Positions 17,741 to 26,731 of a stretch of 56,153 bases of DNA are shown in pieces. Numbering within the stretch: the stretch's first letter is position 1; each line of letters starts with the position of its first letter. A program made the position numbers and the translations under genes. Under the pieces are notes generated by a model. That model ran no database searches, was not told where the DNA came from, and saw only the letters and a program-made list of their open reading frames with translations. Source of the stretch: an uncultured Cetobacterium sp. (GTDB lineage: Bacteria; Fusobacteriota; Fusobacteriia; Fusobacteriales; Fusobacteriaceae); NCBI RefSeq assembly GCF_945952365.1, contig NZ_CAMFHX010000016.1, positions 1 to 56,153 of the forward strand. The letters run 5' to 3'.

Positions 17741-18679
17741 ATGAAAAAATTACCAATAATAATTGATTGTGATCCAGGTTGTGATGACACAATTGCCTTA
17801 CTTTTAGCATTTGCAAACACTAGTCTAGATATTAAAGGTGTTACAGTGTCAGCGGGGAACGTGCATATAAATAACACGACTGAAAATGCTAGAAAATTAG
17901 TAGGGGCTTTTAGACCAGAAATAAAAGTAGCAAAAGGTTGTGAAAAACCTATGTTTAAAACTATAGTTACGGCACCAGAAGTTCATGGGGAAACTGGACT
18001 TGGTTCTGTGGTTATTCCAGAGAGTGGAAAAAAACTAGAAGAGTTAAACGCTGTTGAATTTTTAGCTAAAACTTTAAAAGAAAGTGATGAGAAAATAACT
18101 ATAGTTATAACTGGTCCAATGACTAATATAGCGGTATTTTTAATAGCTTATCCAGAATTAAAAGAAAAAATAGAAAAGTTTGTAATAATGGGCGGGTCAG
18201 CAATAGGAGGAAATGTAACTCCAGCAGCAGAGTTTAATATCTACGTAGATGCTGAAGCAGCAGATATTGTATTTAAATCTGGAGTAGATATTGTACTTTG
18301 TCCATTAGATGTGACGATGAAAGCTTTTGTAACAGAAAAAGAGTTAGCAGAGATAAGAGAAATAGGAGGATTCGCTTCTGAAGTTGCACATGGAGCTATA
18401 AAAAATGCGCTAGACTTCTATAAAGAGTTTTATAAAGTTTCAGAAGTTCCGATGCACGATCCATGCACTATAGCTTATCTTTTAGAACCAGAAATGTTCA
18501 AAGGAGTAGATGTATTTTTAGGAACAGAGTTAAGAGGAGAGTTTACTTATGGTGAGACTATTATAGATTATCGTAATAAGCTCGGAAAAGAAAAAAATGC
18601 ACTAGTTCTAAATGAGATTAATAGAGAAGCTTTTATAGAACTTATAAAAAAATCTGTGGAGACATTAAAAGATTTATAA
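17741..18679 (+). CDS. Inosine-uridine-preferring nucleoside hydrolase
   Basis: A 312-residue nucleoside hydrolase that splits the N-glycosidic bond of ribonucleosides to base plus ribose. The calcium-binding N terminus IDCDPGCDDTIALLLA is complete. ITGPMTNIAVFL, VIMGGSAIGGNVTPAAEFNIYVDAEA and PLDVTMKA follow in the usual order, and MHDPC carries the late catalytic His/Asp. Substrate preference cannot be decided. The SD GGGAGG lies ahead of ATG 17741. Confidence 0.93.
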   Translation: MKKLPIIIDCDPGCDDTIALLLAFANTSLDIKGVTVSAGNVHINNTTENARKLVGAFRPEIKVAKGCEKPMFKTIVTAPEVHGETGLGSVVIPESGKKLEELNAVEFLAKTLKESDEKITIVITGPMTNIAVFLIAYPELKEKIEKFVIMGGSAIGGNVTPAAEFNIYVDAEAADIVFKSGVDIVLCPLDVTMKAFVTEKELAEIREIGGFASEVAHGAIKNALDFYKEFYKVSEVPMHDPCTIAYLLEPEMFKGVDVFLGTELRGEFTYGETIIDYRNKLGKEKNALVLNEINREAFIELIKKSVETLKDL

Positions 18680-18689
18680 AATAAATCTG

Positions 18690-18731
18690 ATATCAATATA
18701 TTGAATAGTTTATTGTTTGATATATTGATAT
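18690..18731. terminator. Inverted repeat between nucleoside hydrolase and gltS
   Basis: An 11-bp perfect A/T-rich inverted repeat, ATATCAATATA (18690-18700) and TATATTGATAT (18721-18731), with a 20-base loop and a weak T tract after. It could be a terminator or an operator. Confidence 0.45.
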
Positions 18732-18810
18732 ATTCTATTTTAAAAAAGAACAAAATGGTGCTACAATCGAAATACACACACAATTTACAAACATTAAAAG
18801 GAGGTACTAG

Positions 18811-19998
18811 ATGACGATAGAGTTATCAACAATTCAAACTATAGCAATGGCAGTTGTTGTATTGTATATAGGTAAATTTTTAAATCACACATTCAAATTT
18901 TTAAAGGAAAATTGTATTCCAGAATCAGTAACAGGTGGAACGGCTTTCTCAATAATAACATTTATTGGTTATAAAACAGGGATGTTCAACTTTATATTTG
19001 AAGACTCTTTAAGAAATCTTTTTATGATTGCATTCTTTACAACTGTAGGATATTCTGCAAGTTTAAAGTTATTAAAAAAAGCTGGAATGCCAGTATTTAT
19101 GTTTTTAATGGCTTCTGTAGGATTAGCGATAGCTCAAAACGTACTGGGAGTGGGATTAGCAGGAATTTTAAATTTAAACCCTTTAATAGGTTTGGCTACG
19201 GGTTCTATGTCAACAACAGGTGGACCTGGAACGGCTGGTGCATTTGCACCAATCCTTGAGAGTTATGGAGCAGAAGGAGCAACAGTTGTAGCTATGGCTA
19301 CAGCAACTTATGCACTAATAGTTGGAAGTTTAATCTCTGGACCACTGGCTAATAGATTGATAAAAAAACATAATTTATTAGAGAAAAGAGAAACAGGTGG
19401 AGTTTATGATTCTGAAGATGAGAAAAAGACACCTTTAGACCCTAAGCATGTTTCAACAGCTTCTTTCCAAATTATAATAGCTATGGGTATTGGAAGTTTA
19501 ATCTCGAACTTTTTATCTGGTGCAGGGGTTGTTTTACCATCGTATATAGGTGCTATGTTTGCAGCAGCTTTAATAAGAAATATCTCTGATTTTAGTGGAG
19601 CATATGATGTACATTTAGATATTATAAATATTATTGGTGGATTTACTCTGACGATATTTTTATCAATGACTCTTATGACTTTTAAACTTTGGGAACTTCA
19701 AGGATTAGCACTACCATTAGTTATAATGTTGGTGGCTCAAACAGTATTGATTGGAATGTTTGCTTACTTCATAACATTTAGACTAACTGGAAAAGATTAT
19801 GATGCTGTTGTTATGACAAGTGGACATTGTGGATGTGGTTTCGGAACAACGCCTAAAGCCTTAGCGAACATGGAGGCTTTAACCGCTAAATATTTCCCAT
19901 CACCAAAGGCATTTTTTGTAATTCCAATAGTAGGTGGATTATTTATAGATTTCTTTAACGCTGGAATAATAACATTGTTTATGAATATACTTCATTAA
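18811..19998 (+). CDS. gltS: Sodium/glutamate symporter
   Basis: A 395-residue ESS-family transporter that takes up glutamate with Na+ across the inner membrane. Two homologous halves each contain a Gly-rich re-entrant region: STTGGPGTAGAFAPI in the first and SGHCGCGFGTTPKALANMEAL in the second. Length and order match E. coli GltS (401). The SD AAAGGAGGT precedes ATG 18811. With the DAACS symporter at 4111, this gives two glutamate-type carriers in the window, consistent with an amino-acid fermenter. Confidence 0.95.
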   Translation: MTIELSTIQTIAMAVVVLYIGKFLNHTFKFLKENCIPESVTGGTAFSIITFIGYKTGMFNFIFEDSLRNLFMIAFFTTVGYSASLKLLKKAGMPVFMFLMASVGLAIAQNVLGVGLAGILNLNPLIGLATGSMSTTGGPGTAGAFAPILESYGAEGATVVAMATATYALIVGSLISGPLANRLIKKHNLLEKRETGGVYDSEDEKKTPLDPKHVSTASFQIIIAMGIGSLISNFLSGAGVVLPSYIGAMFAAALIRNISDFSGAYDVHLDIINIIGGFTLTIFLSMTLMTFKLWELQGLALPLVIMLVAQTVLIGMFAYFITFRLTGKDYDAVVMTSGHCGCGFGTTPKALANMEALTAKYFPSPKAFFVIPIVGGLFIDFFNAGIITLFMNILH

Positions 19999-20079
19999 TT
20001 TTTTTAAATTAAAATAATTCATTAAATTAAAATATAAAATATGTTATAATCTTTAGAGAAAGTTTTAAGGAGGTTAGAC

Positions 20080-20715
20080 ATGTTAAAAATATTTAATGAT
20101 AGAGTTTATGGTTTAGATGAAAGTTTAATAGCTAGTGGATATCCTATGATAGCTGAGTCGATAGAGGAGTGGGATGAAACTCCAGGTTTAGAGGAGAAAG
20201 ATTATAAAAGAGCTGGGAAATTAGGAAATGTACCAACTGGAACAGGACATGATAACTTCTTAAAAGGAATTATAGTTCAGTTTGATATAACTTATCCAAA
20301 CTACTGGACACCACAGTTTCAAAGATATCATTTTGCTGATATAGTTTCTTCAACTTCAAAGATGCACAGACTTACAAAAATGGATTTAAAAACATCTTGT
20401 AACGAATATGTGGATGACGTTGTGATTGAAAATTTAAATAGATGGATTGAGATATTCAATGCTTTTGAAAAGGATCAAAAAGAGGTTGAAGTAGATGGAA
20501 AAATTTATACAAAATATGAAATCTATATGAAGATTATCTCTAACTGTCCAATGGGATTAGAGCAAACTATGAGAGTAACAACATCGTACTTACAATTAAA
20601 AACAATATATCTTCAAAGAAGATACCATAAGTTGAAAGAAGACTGGGGTAACTTCTGTGACTGGTGTTTAACACTTCCACATTTTGAGGAGTTTTGTTTA
20701 AAAGGAAATAAATAA
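20080..20715 (+). CDS. Conserved hypothetical protein (phage-related family)
   Basis: A 211-residue soluble protein. I recall similar proteins as hypothetical genes in Firmicutes chromosomes and phages, with the same central pattern: an acidic N-terminal part, then ITYPNYWTPQFQRYHFAD, a STSKMHRLTK segment, a QTMRVTTSYLQLKTIYLQRR helix and a final CLTLPHF. The fold loosely recalls flavin-dependent thymidylate synthase ThyX, but the RHRxxS signature is absent, so no activity is assigned. The gene stands alone with its own extended -10 (TG-T-TATAAT, 20042-20050), an AAGGAGG site and a terminator. No phage genes surround it. Confidence 0.6.
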   Translation: MLKIFNDRVYGLDESLIASGYPMIAESIEEWDETPGLEEKDYKRAGKLGNVPTGTGHDNFLKGIIVQFDITYPNYWTPQFQRYHFADIVSSTSKMHRLTKMDLKTSCNEYVDDVVIENLNRWIEIFNAFEKDQKEVEVDGKIYTKYEIYMKIISNCPMGLEQTMRVTTSYLQLKTIYLQRRYHKLKEDWGNFCDWCLTLPHFEEFCLKGNK

Positions 20716-20716
20716 T

Positions 20717-20766
20717 AAAAGAGACCTTTTACATAGCGATAAGCTTTGTGTAAGGGTCTCTTTTTT
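20717..20766 (+). terminator. Terminator after the hypothetical gene
   Basis: The long stem AAAAGAGACC ... GGTCTCTTTT, with an inner TTTACA/TGTGTAA pairing, is followed by T residues. Confidence 0.85.
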
Positions 20767-20780
20767 GTAACTTCAATTAT

Positions 20781-22064
20781 TTATCTTCTACTTCTTAAAA
20801 GGTAAACGATAGAAGGGTATATTCCTGGATAATAAAGATTTTTTTGATAAGCTCTAACTTTAGTTAGTAATAACATACAATAAAATCTTAAAAATAAACT
20901 GATGAAGAACATAAGTTTTAAACCAGCATAAGAGTCTCCAAAAATCATAATAGTTTTTCCCTGTAAGAAGTTAGCCAAATACCCTCCTAAGAATGCACCA
21001 CTTAGGCCTAAAACACCTACAGAGAGAGAATAGGCAGCGGTGTAAGAGTCTCTGTCTGGAGAGGATAATTCAAGCAATAAACTGAAGACAGATAGATTTA
21101 TTGCAGACCAACCAATAGCAGTTCCAATAGCATCTAACATAATTAAACTATTTACAGTTTCTTTTGTCATTAAAAAGTAAAATATAACGACGTAACTAGA
21201 GACACCTATTCCAAAAGATAATAACTTTTTATATCCAATTCGTTCTACAAGCTTTCCATAGATAAAGAATGTAAATATAGAAAGAATAGCGGTTAAAGAT
21301 GTAGATAATCCTAAAATATTATATGAAGCATTTAAATCCACAACAGCAAAATAATAGAAGTATGGTTTTGTGAACTCTATTGAGAAGTTCCACATAGCTA
21401 TAAAAGATAAAAAATTAAGAAAATTACTATCTTTTAAAGGTTTTTTTATGGAAAACTCTCGTTGCTTTTCAGAGAAATCGGGAATATCATGAAAATATAG
21501 AAGGACCAAAGTTGTTATTGCAGCAACAGCAATTATAAAGGTAAGAACAAGAATACTATTTTTTCCAGGACTGTAGTTTAGAGCTTTTGATACTGTATAT
21601 GAAAAGAAAACTGTAGATATAGATATCAAAGTAAAACGTTTAGAGAAGAAGAGTCCACGCTCCTCTTTTTTTATAATATCTCCAACAGAGCTCGTCCAAA
21701 TTCCGCTTAGAAAAGCAGAGAAAAAAGAGTAGATAAAAACTATTCCAACGAGATAGCGGTAATCAGTTTTGTTAAATAAGACAATAAAAAAAAGAAAACA
21801 CATTGGAATTCTAGCAGCCGCAGCACTAAAAAGCAGCGCTTGTTTTTTAGTTTTGAAAAATTTATAGTATGTTCCTAAAAAGATTTGAAGAAGTTGAAGC
21901 CCTAGAGGTAAGGTTGTTATAAGTGATATCCAAAAGGGTTTACATTGAAAGTAAAGAGTTAAAGCAGTAAGTGCAAACCCTTGTATTCCTAAAGATAAGG
22001 TATTTGCACTCATTCCTTCAATAGTGATTAGAAACTTATTTTTGCTATAAGAGTCACGAAACAT
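20781..22064 (-). CDS. Major facilitator superfamily transporter
   Basis: A 427-residue protein with about 12 hydrophobic segments and MFS-like loops, e.g. FFKTKKQALLFSAAAARIPM between segments 2 and 3 and KLVERIGYKKLLSFGIG between halves. There is no sugar or drug signature I can use to name the substrate. It resembles the uncharacterised MFS proteins of Fusobacteria and Clostridia. GGGGGAT precedes the start; ATG 22064 is preferred over ATG 22073, which abuts the ribosome binding site. Confidence 0.8.
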   Translation of the reverse strand: MFRDSYSKNKFLITIEGMSANTLSLGIQGFALTALTLYFQCKPFWISLITTLPLGLQLLQIFLGTYYKFFKTKKQALLFSAAAARIPMCFLFFIVLFNKTDYRYLVGIVFIYSFFSAFLSGIWTSSVGDIIKKEERGLFFSKRFTLISISTVFFSYTVSKALNYSPGKNSILVLTFIIAVAAITTLVLLYFHDIPDFSEKQREFSIKKPLKDSNFLNFLSFIAMWNFSIEFTKPYFYYFAVVDLNASYNILGLSTSLTAILSIFTFFIYGKLVERIGYKKLLSFGIGVSSYVVIFYFLMTKETVNSLIMLDAIGTAIGWSAINLSVFSLLLELSSPDRDSYTAAYSLSVGVLGLSGAFLGGYLANFLQGKTIMIFGDSYAGLKLMFFISLFLRFYCMLLLTKVRAYQKNLYYPGIYPSIVYLLRSRR

Positions 22065-22161
22065 AGAGATCATCCCCCATTTTAATAGAAACTTTTAAAA
22101 AGCTTTGCTTTGTAAACTCATTTACCAAAAAAAAGTAGAAATCCTTTTAAAAAATATAATA

Positions 22162-22920
22162 TTAAATATCTAAAATAAGTTCGACAGGACAGTGGTCAGA
22201 ACCTAGAGTTTCAGTGTGGATATTCGCTTCTTTAATATTTTCTTTTATTTTGTTAGAAACTACAAAATAATCTATTCTCCATCCTGCATTATTTTTTCTA
22301 GCACTGAATCTATACGACCACCACGAATATACATCTGTGATATCTGGATGAAGATATCTAAAGCTATCAACAAAACCACTTTCTAATAGTTGAGTGAACT
22401 TTGCTCTTTCTTCATCAGTAAACCCAGCATTTTTTCTATTTGATTTTGGATTTTTTAAATCTATCTCAGTGTGAGCAACATTTAAATCTCCACATAAAAC
22501 AACAGGCTTTTTAGAATCTAACTCTAAAAGGTAGTTTCTAAAATCATCTTCCCAACTCATTCTATAATCAAGTCTAGCAAGTTCAGTTTGAGAGTTAGGA
22601 GTATAAACGTTTACAAGATAGTAATTTTCAAACTCAAGAGTGATAACTCTTCCCTCTTTATCGTGGTGCTCTATTCCTATATCGTAAGCCACTGACAATG
22701 GTTTCTCTTTTGTAAAAATTGCTGTTCCTGAGTATCCTTTCTTTTCAGCATAGTTCCAGTAGCAATGGTATCCTTCTGGGGAAAAATCTGTTTGCCCCTC
22801 TTGTAATTTTATCTCTTGTAAACAAAGAGCGTCAGCATTTACCTCGTTAAAGTATTCTAAAAAGTTTTTTTGAAGTACAGCTCTTAAACCGTTTACATTC
22901 CAAGAAATTAATTTTTTCAT
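22162..22920 (-). CDS. xth: Exodeoxyribonuclease III (AP endonuclease)
   Basis: A 252-residue DNA repair enzyme that cleaves at abasic sites and degrades duplex DNA 3'-5'. Motifs are [18 protein letters not shown] (metal Glu), [17 protein letters not shown] (catalytic Asp and Asn), the KNAGF helix, [25 protein letters not shown] and the final GSDHCPV (His/Asp). This order and the N terminus starting [11 protein letters not shown] match ExoA of low-GC bacteria. GGAGG precedes ATG 22920. Confidence 0.96.
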   Translation of the reverse strand: MKKLISWNVNGLRAVLQKNFLEYFNEVNADALCLQEIKLQEGQTDFSPEGYHCYWNYAEKKGYSGTAIFTKEKPLSVAYDIGIEHHDKEGRVITLEFENYYLVNVYTPNSQTELARLDYRMSWEDDFRNYLLELDSKKPVVLCGDLNVAHTEIDLKNPKSNRKNAGFTDEERAKFTQLLESGFVDSFRYLHPDITDVYSWWSYRFSARKNNAGWRIDYFVVSNKIKENIKEANIHTETLGSDHCPVELILDI

Positions 22921-23003
22921 AGTTTTCCTCCATATTTTCTTTTAAATTCCTCTACTGTAGATTATATCATAAATAAAAAAATATAAAAAAATAAAAAACT
23001 TTG

Positions 23004-23035
23004 TTGACAATGTTTGAAAATTATGATACTATAAT
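23004..23035 (+). promoter_or_regulatory. Strong promoter of the tRNA cluster
   Basis: TTGACA at 23004-23009 with TACTAT at 23027-23032 gives a 17-base spacer (TATAAT overlaps at 23030-23035). It lies 40 bases before the first tRNA. Confidence 0.75.
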
Positions 23036-23075
23036 TATGTGGCGAGCGAGAGCGAGTTACAAAAACAAAATAGTT

Positions 23076-23152
23076 CGGAATATAGCGCAGTCCGGTAGCG
23101 CACCTGCCTTGGGAGCAGGGGGCCGCAAGTTCGAATCTTGCTATTCCGACCA
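23076..23152 (+). tRNA. tRNA-Pro(TGG)
   Basis: The acceptor CGGAATA pairs with TATTCCG, with TA at positions 8-9, the D arm GCGC..., anticodon loop cttggga (TGG), T loop TTCGAAT and an encoded CCA. All four arms fold. Confidence 0.96.
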
Positions 23153-23157
23153 TTTAT

Positions 23158-23232
23158 TGGGGTGTCGCCAAGCGGTAAGGCAACGGACTTTGACTCCGTC
23201 ATGCGTTGGTTCGAATCCAGCCACCCCAGCCA
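23158..23232 (+). tRNA. tRNA-Gln(TTG)
   Basis: The acceptor TGGGGTG pairs with CACCCCA, the anticodon loop is ctTTGac, the T loop TTCGAAT, and CCA is encoded. Confidence 0.96.
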
Positions 23233-23235
23233 TTT

Positions 23236-23312
23236 GCCTAGATAGCTCAGTTGGCTAGAGCACCCGGTTCATACCCGGGCGGTCGAAGGTTCGAATCCTT
23301 TTCTAGGCACCA
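23236..23312 (+). tRNA. tRNA-Met(CAT)
   Basis: The acceptor GCCTAGA pairs with TCTAGGC, the anticodon loop is ttCATac, the T loop TTCGAAT, and CCA is encoded. The paired first base G-C suggests an elongator tRNA; CAT could also be the Ile2 type (lysidine-modified), which the sequence alone does not exclude. Confidence 0.9.
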
Positions 23313-23323
23313 TATGAAATTTG

Positions 23324-23349
23324 AAACTCTGTAAAAAGAGTTTTTTTTA
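23324..23349 (+). terminator. Terminator of the tRNA cluster
   Basis: The stem AAACTCT / AGAGTTT is followed by a T tract. Confidence 0.8.
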
Positions 23350-23374
23350 TTTATAAAAATTTCTGTAAAATAAA

Positions 23375-23399
23375 AAAGCCACCAATTTCTAGTAGCTTT
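23375..23399 (-). terminator. Terminator after the patatin gene
   Basis: On the minus strand the stem AAAGCTAC / GTGGCTTT (one U-G) is followed by six T. It overlaps the stop codon and ends the leftward operon of the island. Confidence 0.75.
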
Positions 23400-24412
23400 T
23401 AATCATTTAAAATCAGTTGAAGAATGATATCGTCCAACTTATCTTTATTTCTTTTTATAAACTCGTGAGCATCATCACAAAGCTTTTCTATATTACCTTC
23501 TGATTTATTATCTAACTCTAAAGAACCTTTATATAATCTCGGATTTATTCTATAATAATTCCATTTATTTTTAGAAGAATCAAATATCTTTCTTAAAATA
23601 AAGTCATCAGTGTTTGATTGAGCTGCAAATAGAATATCTATTATAGGCATAACCCACTTTGCTCCACCTTTAGTTTTTAGATGTTCATAATTTTTATATC
23701 CCTCTTTATGACCTGTACCAAGTGATATTAAAATCATATCATCCGACCCAGGAAATGATGGTTTATTATCCTTAAGATGCTTTTTAAAATCTATATTTCT
23801 TGCTTCTGCATATGCTATAAGAGCTGGATTGTTTGCAAATATTCCTCCATCAATACAGTTATATACATCATTATTTAATGAGATAAGTCTTTTAGCGTTG
23901 AAATAAACAGGAGCAGAAGATGTAGCTATAACAACATCTTTTAATTTAAAGTTTTTTAAAGGTTTTCTTTTAGCGTTTAAACTATCGAAAAAAATCTCCT
24001 TAGCTCTAATAAGATCATAAGAAGTTGTCATAAAGGGTTTTATAGTGTCACTTAAGTTTATATCCCCGAAAAGAGACTCTGATAGCTCTTCTAAGGCTTT
24101 TGTGGAGTATTTAGGACGAAGGATTCCACCAAACGATGAAACCCTTCGAATTATATTTTTGTTAAAAATTTTATCTCCACAGTTTTTGTAAAGTTGCACA
24201 ATCTCTTGTGCAGTATGATAATTTGGAGAGGTATAAAGAGCACCTAGGATTCCTCCTGTACTTGTTCCAACTATTAAATCAAAGTATTCATGAAGAAATA
24301 CTTTACGGTTAACTTTTTTAGAAATTTCATTCTCTAAGTATTCGCAGATTATAGCGGGAACAACACCCTTTACTCCTCCTCCATCAATAGATAAAATTCT
24401 TAATTTCTTCAT
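23399..24412 (-). CDS. Patatin-like phospholipase
   Basis: A 337-residue patatin-fold acyl hydrolase. The oxyanion loop DGGGVKG is at residues 10-16, the nucleophile S51 in GTSTGG, and the dyad Asp D189 in DGGIFANNP. It would cleave acyl chains from phospholipids or other lipids. No signal peptide or membrane segment is visible. It starts 9 bases after the stop of chitinase 1 on the same strand, and there is no good ribosome binding site before ATG 24412, so translation may depend on ribosomes coming from the chitinase. The layout differs from antiphage CapV operons, as no cyclase is nearby. Its placement at the end of a chitinase operon suggests action on the same target organism or tissue. 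Confidence 0.9.
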   Translation of the reverse strand: MKKLRILSIDGGGVKGVVPAIICEYLENEISKKVNRKVFLHEYFDLIVGTSTGGILGALYTSPNYHTAQEIVQLYKNCGDKIFNKNIIRRVSSFGGILRPKYSTKALEELSESLFGDINLSDTIKPFMTTSYDLIRAKEIFFDSLNAKRKPLKNFKLKDVVIATSSAPVYFNAKRLISLNNDVYNCIDGGIFANNPALIAYAEARNIDFKKHLKDNKPSFPGSDDMILISLGTGHKEGYKNYEHLKTKGGAKWVMPIIDILFAAQSNTDDFILRKIFDSSKNKWNYYRINPRLYKGSLELDNKSEGNIEKLCDDAHEFIKRNKDKLDDIILQLILND

Positions 24413-24421
24413 ATTAAATCA

Positions 24422-26710
24422 CTATTTAATAAGAGGAGCTATAGCATTTTTAAATTGCCAGTTATGGTATTCATCCCAGTCGATACTCCAAGTCATGAAT
24501 CCTTTTACATTTTCATATCCTCTTCTTTGAACTTCTCTCCAAGCATTAGTGAATACATTCATCTCATTGATAGCTCCAGTTCCTGCAGCTCCCAGTCCAG
24601 CTGGTAATCCAATCGCTAACATCTCTTCAGGAATTGGTCCAATTGGGAATATCATAGATTGAGGTTCTCCCCAAGCTGGTCCATCGTGACCTTTTATTAA
24701 TGCTTCAGTGAATTCAGGAATGAATCTAGCTTGATCTCTACATTCAACTGGTCCGCTTCCATCAAATGCATATATTGCTGTTCCAGGTGCGTTATAGTAT
24801 TGAGGGTGAATTGTTGTTATTAAGTGTTTTGTTTGTTTGATTAAATCAACATATAATCTTCCAAATCCTTCACTTATTAAGTAAGCAACTTCTGGAGCCA
24901 TTGAGTATATGAAATTAGGATCTTTAGCTCTGAAGTATTCAACAATCTCTTGTATTGCATCTACAACATGGCTAGTTCCATTTTGAGCACTTTGACCTTC
25001 TAAGTCAACGTCAAATCCGTTAAATCCATACTCTTCAATAATTTTAATAACTCCATCTACAAATATTTTTTTATCACTTGCAGATTCTAAATGGAATACA
25101 CCGTTTTGTCCTCCAACAGCGATTATAACATTGTGCCCTTTAGCTTTCATTCTAGCAACTTTATTTTTGAATTCAGCTTTTGTAACTTGTCCACTTGCTT
25201 CTGGATCGAATTGAGGAGTTAAATAGTCATTTGAATGCTCGATAAACGATACTACTATTGTATCATACTCAGTAGGAACTGCTTCTAAATCGATATATCT
25301 AGTTGCTCCAGCATTTCCTCCCCACGATGACCAGTAACCAATAAGAGATTTCTTAGAAGTTCCTGTAGACTCTTTCTTTATAGTTAATGTATTTGTTGTG
25401 AAGTAAGTTACTGTAGTTTCTCCTACACCAGCAAATACTAATTGTACATCATTGTTTCCAGTTAATAGTGGAAGTATTGCTACAGCTATATTAACATTTA
25501 ACATTGAAGATCTTCTTGTTAGCTCAACCGGCTTTAATGATGATTTAAATCCATTTACATAGATTGCATATTCAGAGTGAATATTAGTATGAGGAACAGA
25601 AACAGTTCCTAAAACAGCAGATTCATCTCCATTTAAGTATATTGTTCCAACTTCAGTTGATCCTAAGATAGGTAATCTATCAGGGAAAGAAACTTTTGGA
25701 GTTTCTGGATCAGGATTTGGTTCTGGATCTGGAGTAGTTCCTCCACCAATAATCTCTCCATTGATTATAAGAGTAACAGGTTGTCCGTTTAAAGTTGCAT
25801 TAGATGCCACTTTATTATCGAACGGAGATCCGTTTCCGTTTATTCCAGCTACTTTAAAACTACCATTTGGTCCTAAGTTAAAGTTAGGAGCTCCTGACCA
25901 ATCACTTCCAGAAGTTATAACCATTCTATTTCCAACTTTAGAAGCATTTATTTGCCACTGAGAAAGGCTAGAAACAGGAGAGTCAAAACTTAATTCCCAG
26001 TTTCCACCAAAGTTCTCTGTTGTATGAGAGATTAACTCTAAATCAGCACTAAATCCAGTTCCCCAAGATTGACTTGAAGTAAGTTTTAATGTTGCAATAG
26101 CATCAGTTGATGGAGGAGGAACAATAACATCCTCTTTAATAGTAGCTATATTAGAGTGCTTTGTAATTTGCTCTAATGAGTTAGCTCCTGTGTATGAGTA
26201 TATAGCTTCTACAACATAATCTCCAGCTGTTAAAATACTGTTGAATGTAACAGGTGTAGTTGGTGTAGTTGTAGTTCTTTGTTCGATTACATTTCTAACA
26301 GAAGTCTTTAAGTTATATGTAACTTGAGTAAGTCTTCCTTGAATATCAGAAATTGATTTAGAAACAACAGTAGCTTTTTTATCAGCTGTGCTTAATTCAA
26401 CACTTCCGATAGTTGGAAGTATTACTTCAGGTTCTGGATCAGGATTTGGATCCACTGGTGGGTTTTCAATTTCGATATCTAAATCAAAGATTGTTTTCTC
26501 AACAGCAGCAAGTAACTCTTTTACTTCGAAGAAATAAATGATAGAAGACTCCATTGTTAAGTTGTTCATTTTATTTTTTAGTTCAATTAATTGTATATTT
26601 AAAGATTCAAGCTCACTAGAAGAATCAACAAATTTTTTCTTTAAATTGTTATAGTGGCTTAAAACATTTGAAAAATGCGATTTAATGCTTTGTATTTCTA
26701 AAGTATTCAT
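24422..26710 (-). CDS. GH18 chitinase 1 with CBM2-like domain and helical N terminus
   Basis: A 762-residue modular enzyme. Residues 1-85 are a helical, coiled-coil-like segment with FFEVKELLAAVEKTIFDLD near its end and no signal peptide. A Pro/Asp linker follows, then an Ig-like domain (~95-190). Next is a CBM2-like beta domain (~205-315; W-rich, NFGGNWELSFDSP, NLGPNGSFKVAGINGNG), a second Pro/Asp/Glu linker, another beta domain (~345-440) and the GH18 barrel (~455-760). The barrel starts LIGYWSSWGG; the catalytic run is FDVDLEG with E571, D569 and D567, and the first Asp of DxxDxDxE is Asn. The barrel resembles ChiD/ChiC-type chitinases that cut chitin beta-1,4 links. AAGGAG precedes ATG 26710. 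How it leaves the cell is not apparent. Confidence 0.88.
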   Translation of the reverse strand: MNTLEIQSIKSHFSNVLSHYNNLKKKFVDSSSELESLNIQLIELKNKMNNLTMESSIIYFFEVKELLAAVEKTIFDLDIEIENPPVDPNPDPEPEVILPTIGSVELSTADKKATVVSKSISDIQGRLTQVTYNLKTSVRNVIEQRTTTTPTTPVTFNSILTAGDYVVEAIYSYTGANSLEQITKHSNIATIKEDVIVPPPSTDAIATLKLTSSQSWGTGFSADLELISHTTENFGGNWELSFDSPVSSLSQWQINASKVGNRMVITSGSDWSGAPNFNLGPNGSFKVAGINGNGSPFDNKVASNATLNGQPVTLIINGEIIGGGTTPDPEPNPDPETPKVSFPDRLPILGSTEVGTIYLNGDESAVLGTVSVPHTNIHSEYAIYVNGFKSSLKPVELTRRSSMLNVNIAVAILPLLTGNNDVQLVFAGVGETTVTYFTTNTLTIKKESTGTSKKSLIGYWSSWGGNAGATRYIDLEAVPTEYDTIVVSFIEHSNDYLTPQFDPEASGQVTKAEFKNKVARMKAKGHNVIIAVGGQNGVFHLESASDKKIFVDGVIKIIEEYGFNGFDVDLEGQSAQNGTSHVVDAIQEIVEYFRAKDPNFIYSMAPEVAYLISEGFGRLYVDLIKQTKHLITTIHPQYYNAPGTAIYAFDGSGPVECRDQARFIPEFTEALIKGHDGPAWGEPQSMIFPIGPIPEEMLAIGLPAGLGAAGTGAINEMNVFTNAWREVQRRGYENVKGFMTWSIDWDEYHNWQFKNAIAPLIK

Positions 26711-26731
26711 TACACACTCCTTGTTTAAAAA

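Noticed and set aside
20080-20715. ThyX thymidylate synthase
   Set aside because: The RHRxxS signature and FAD-binding pattern are missing.
23001-23258. Short open frames on both strands over the tRNA genes
   Set aside because: They lie across three well-folded tRNAs and carry no ribosome binding site.
23399-24412. CapV-type antiphage (CBASS) effector
   Set aside because: The patatin has no adjacent CD-NTase or accessory gene and is embedded in a chitinase operon.
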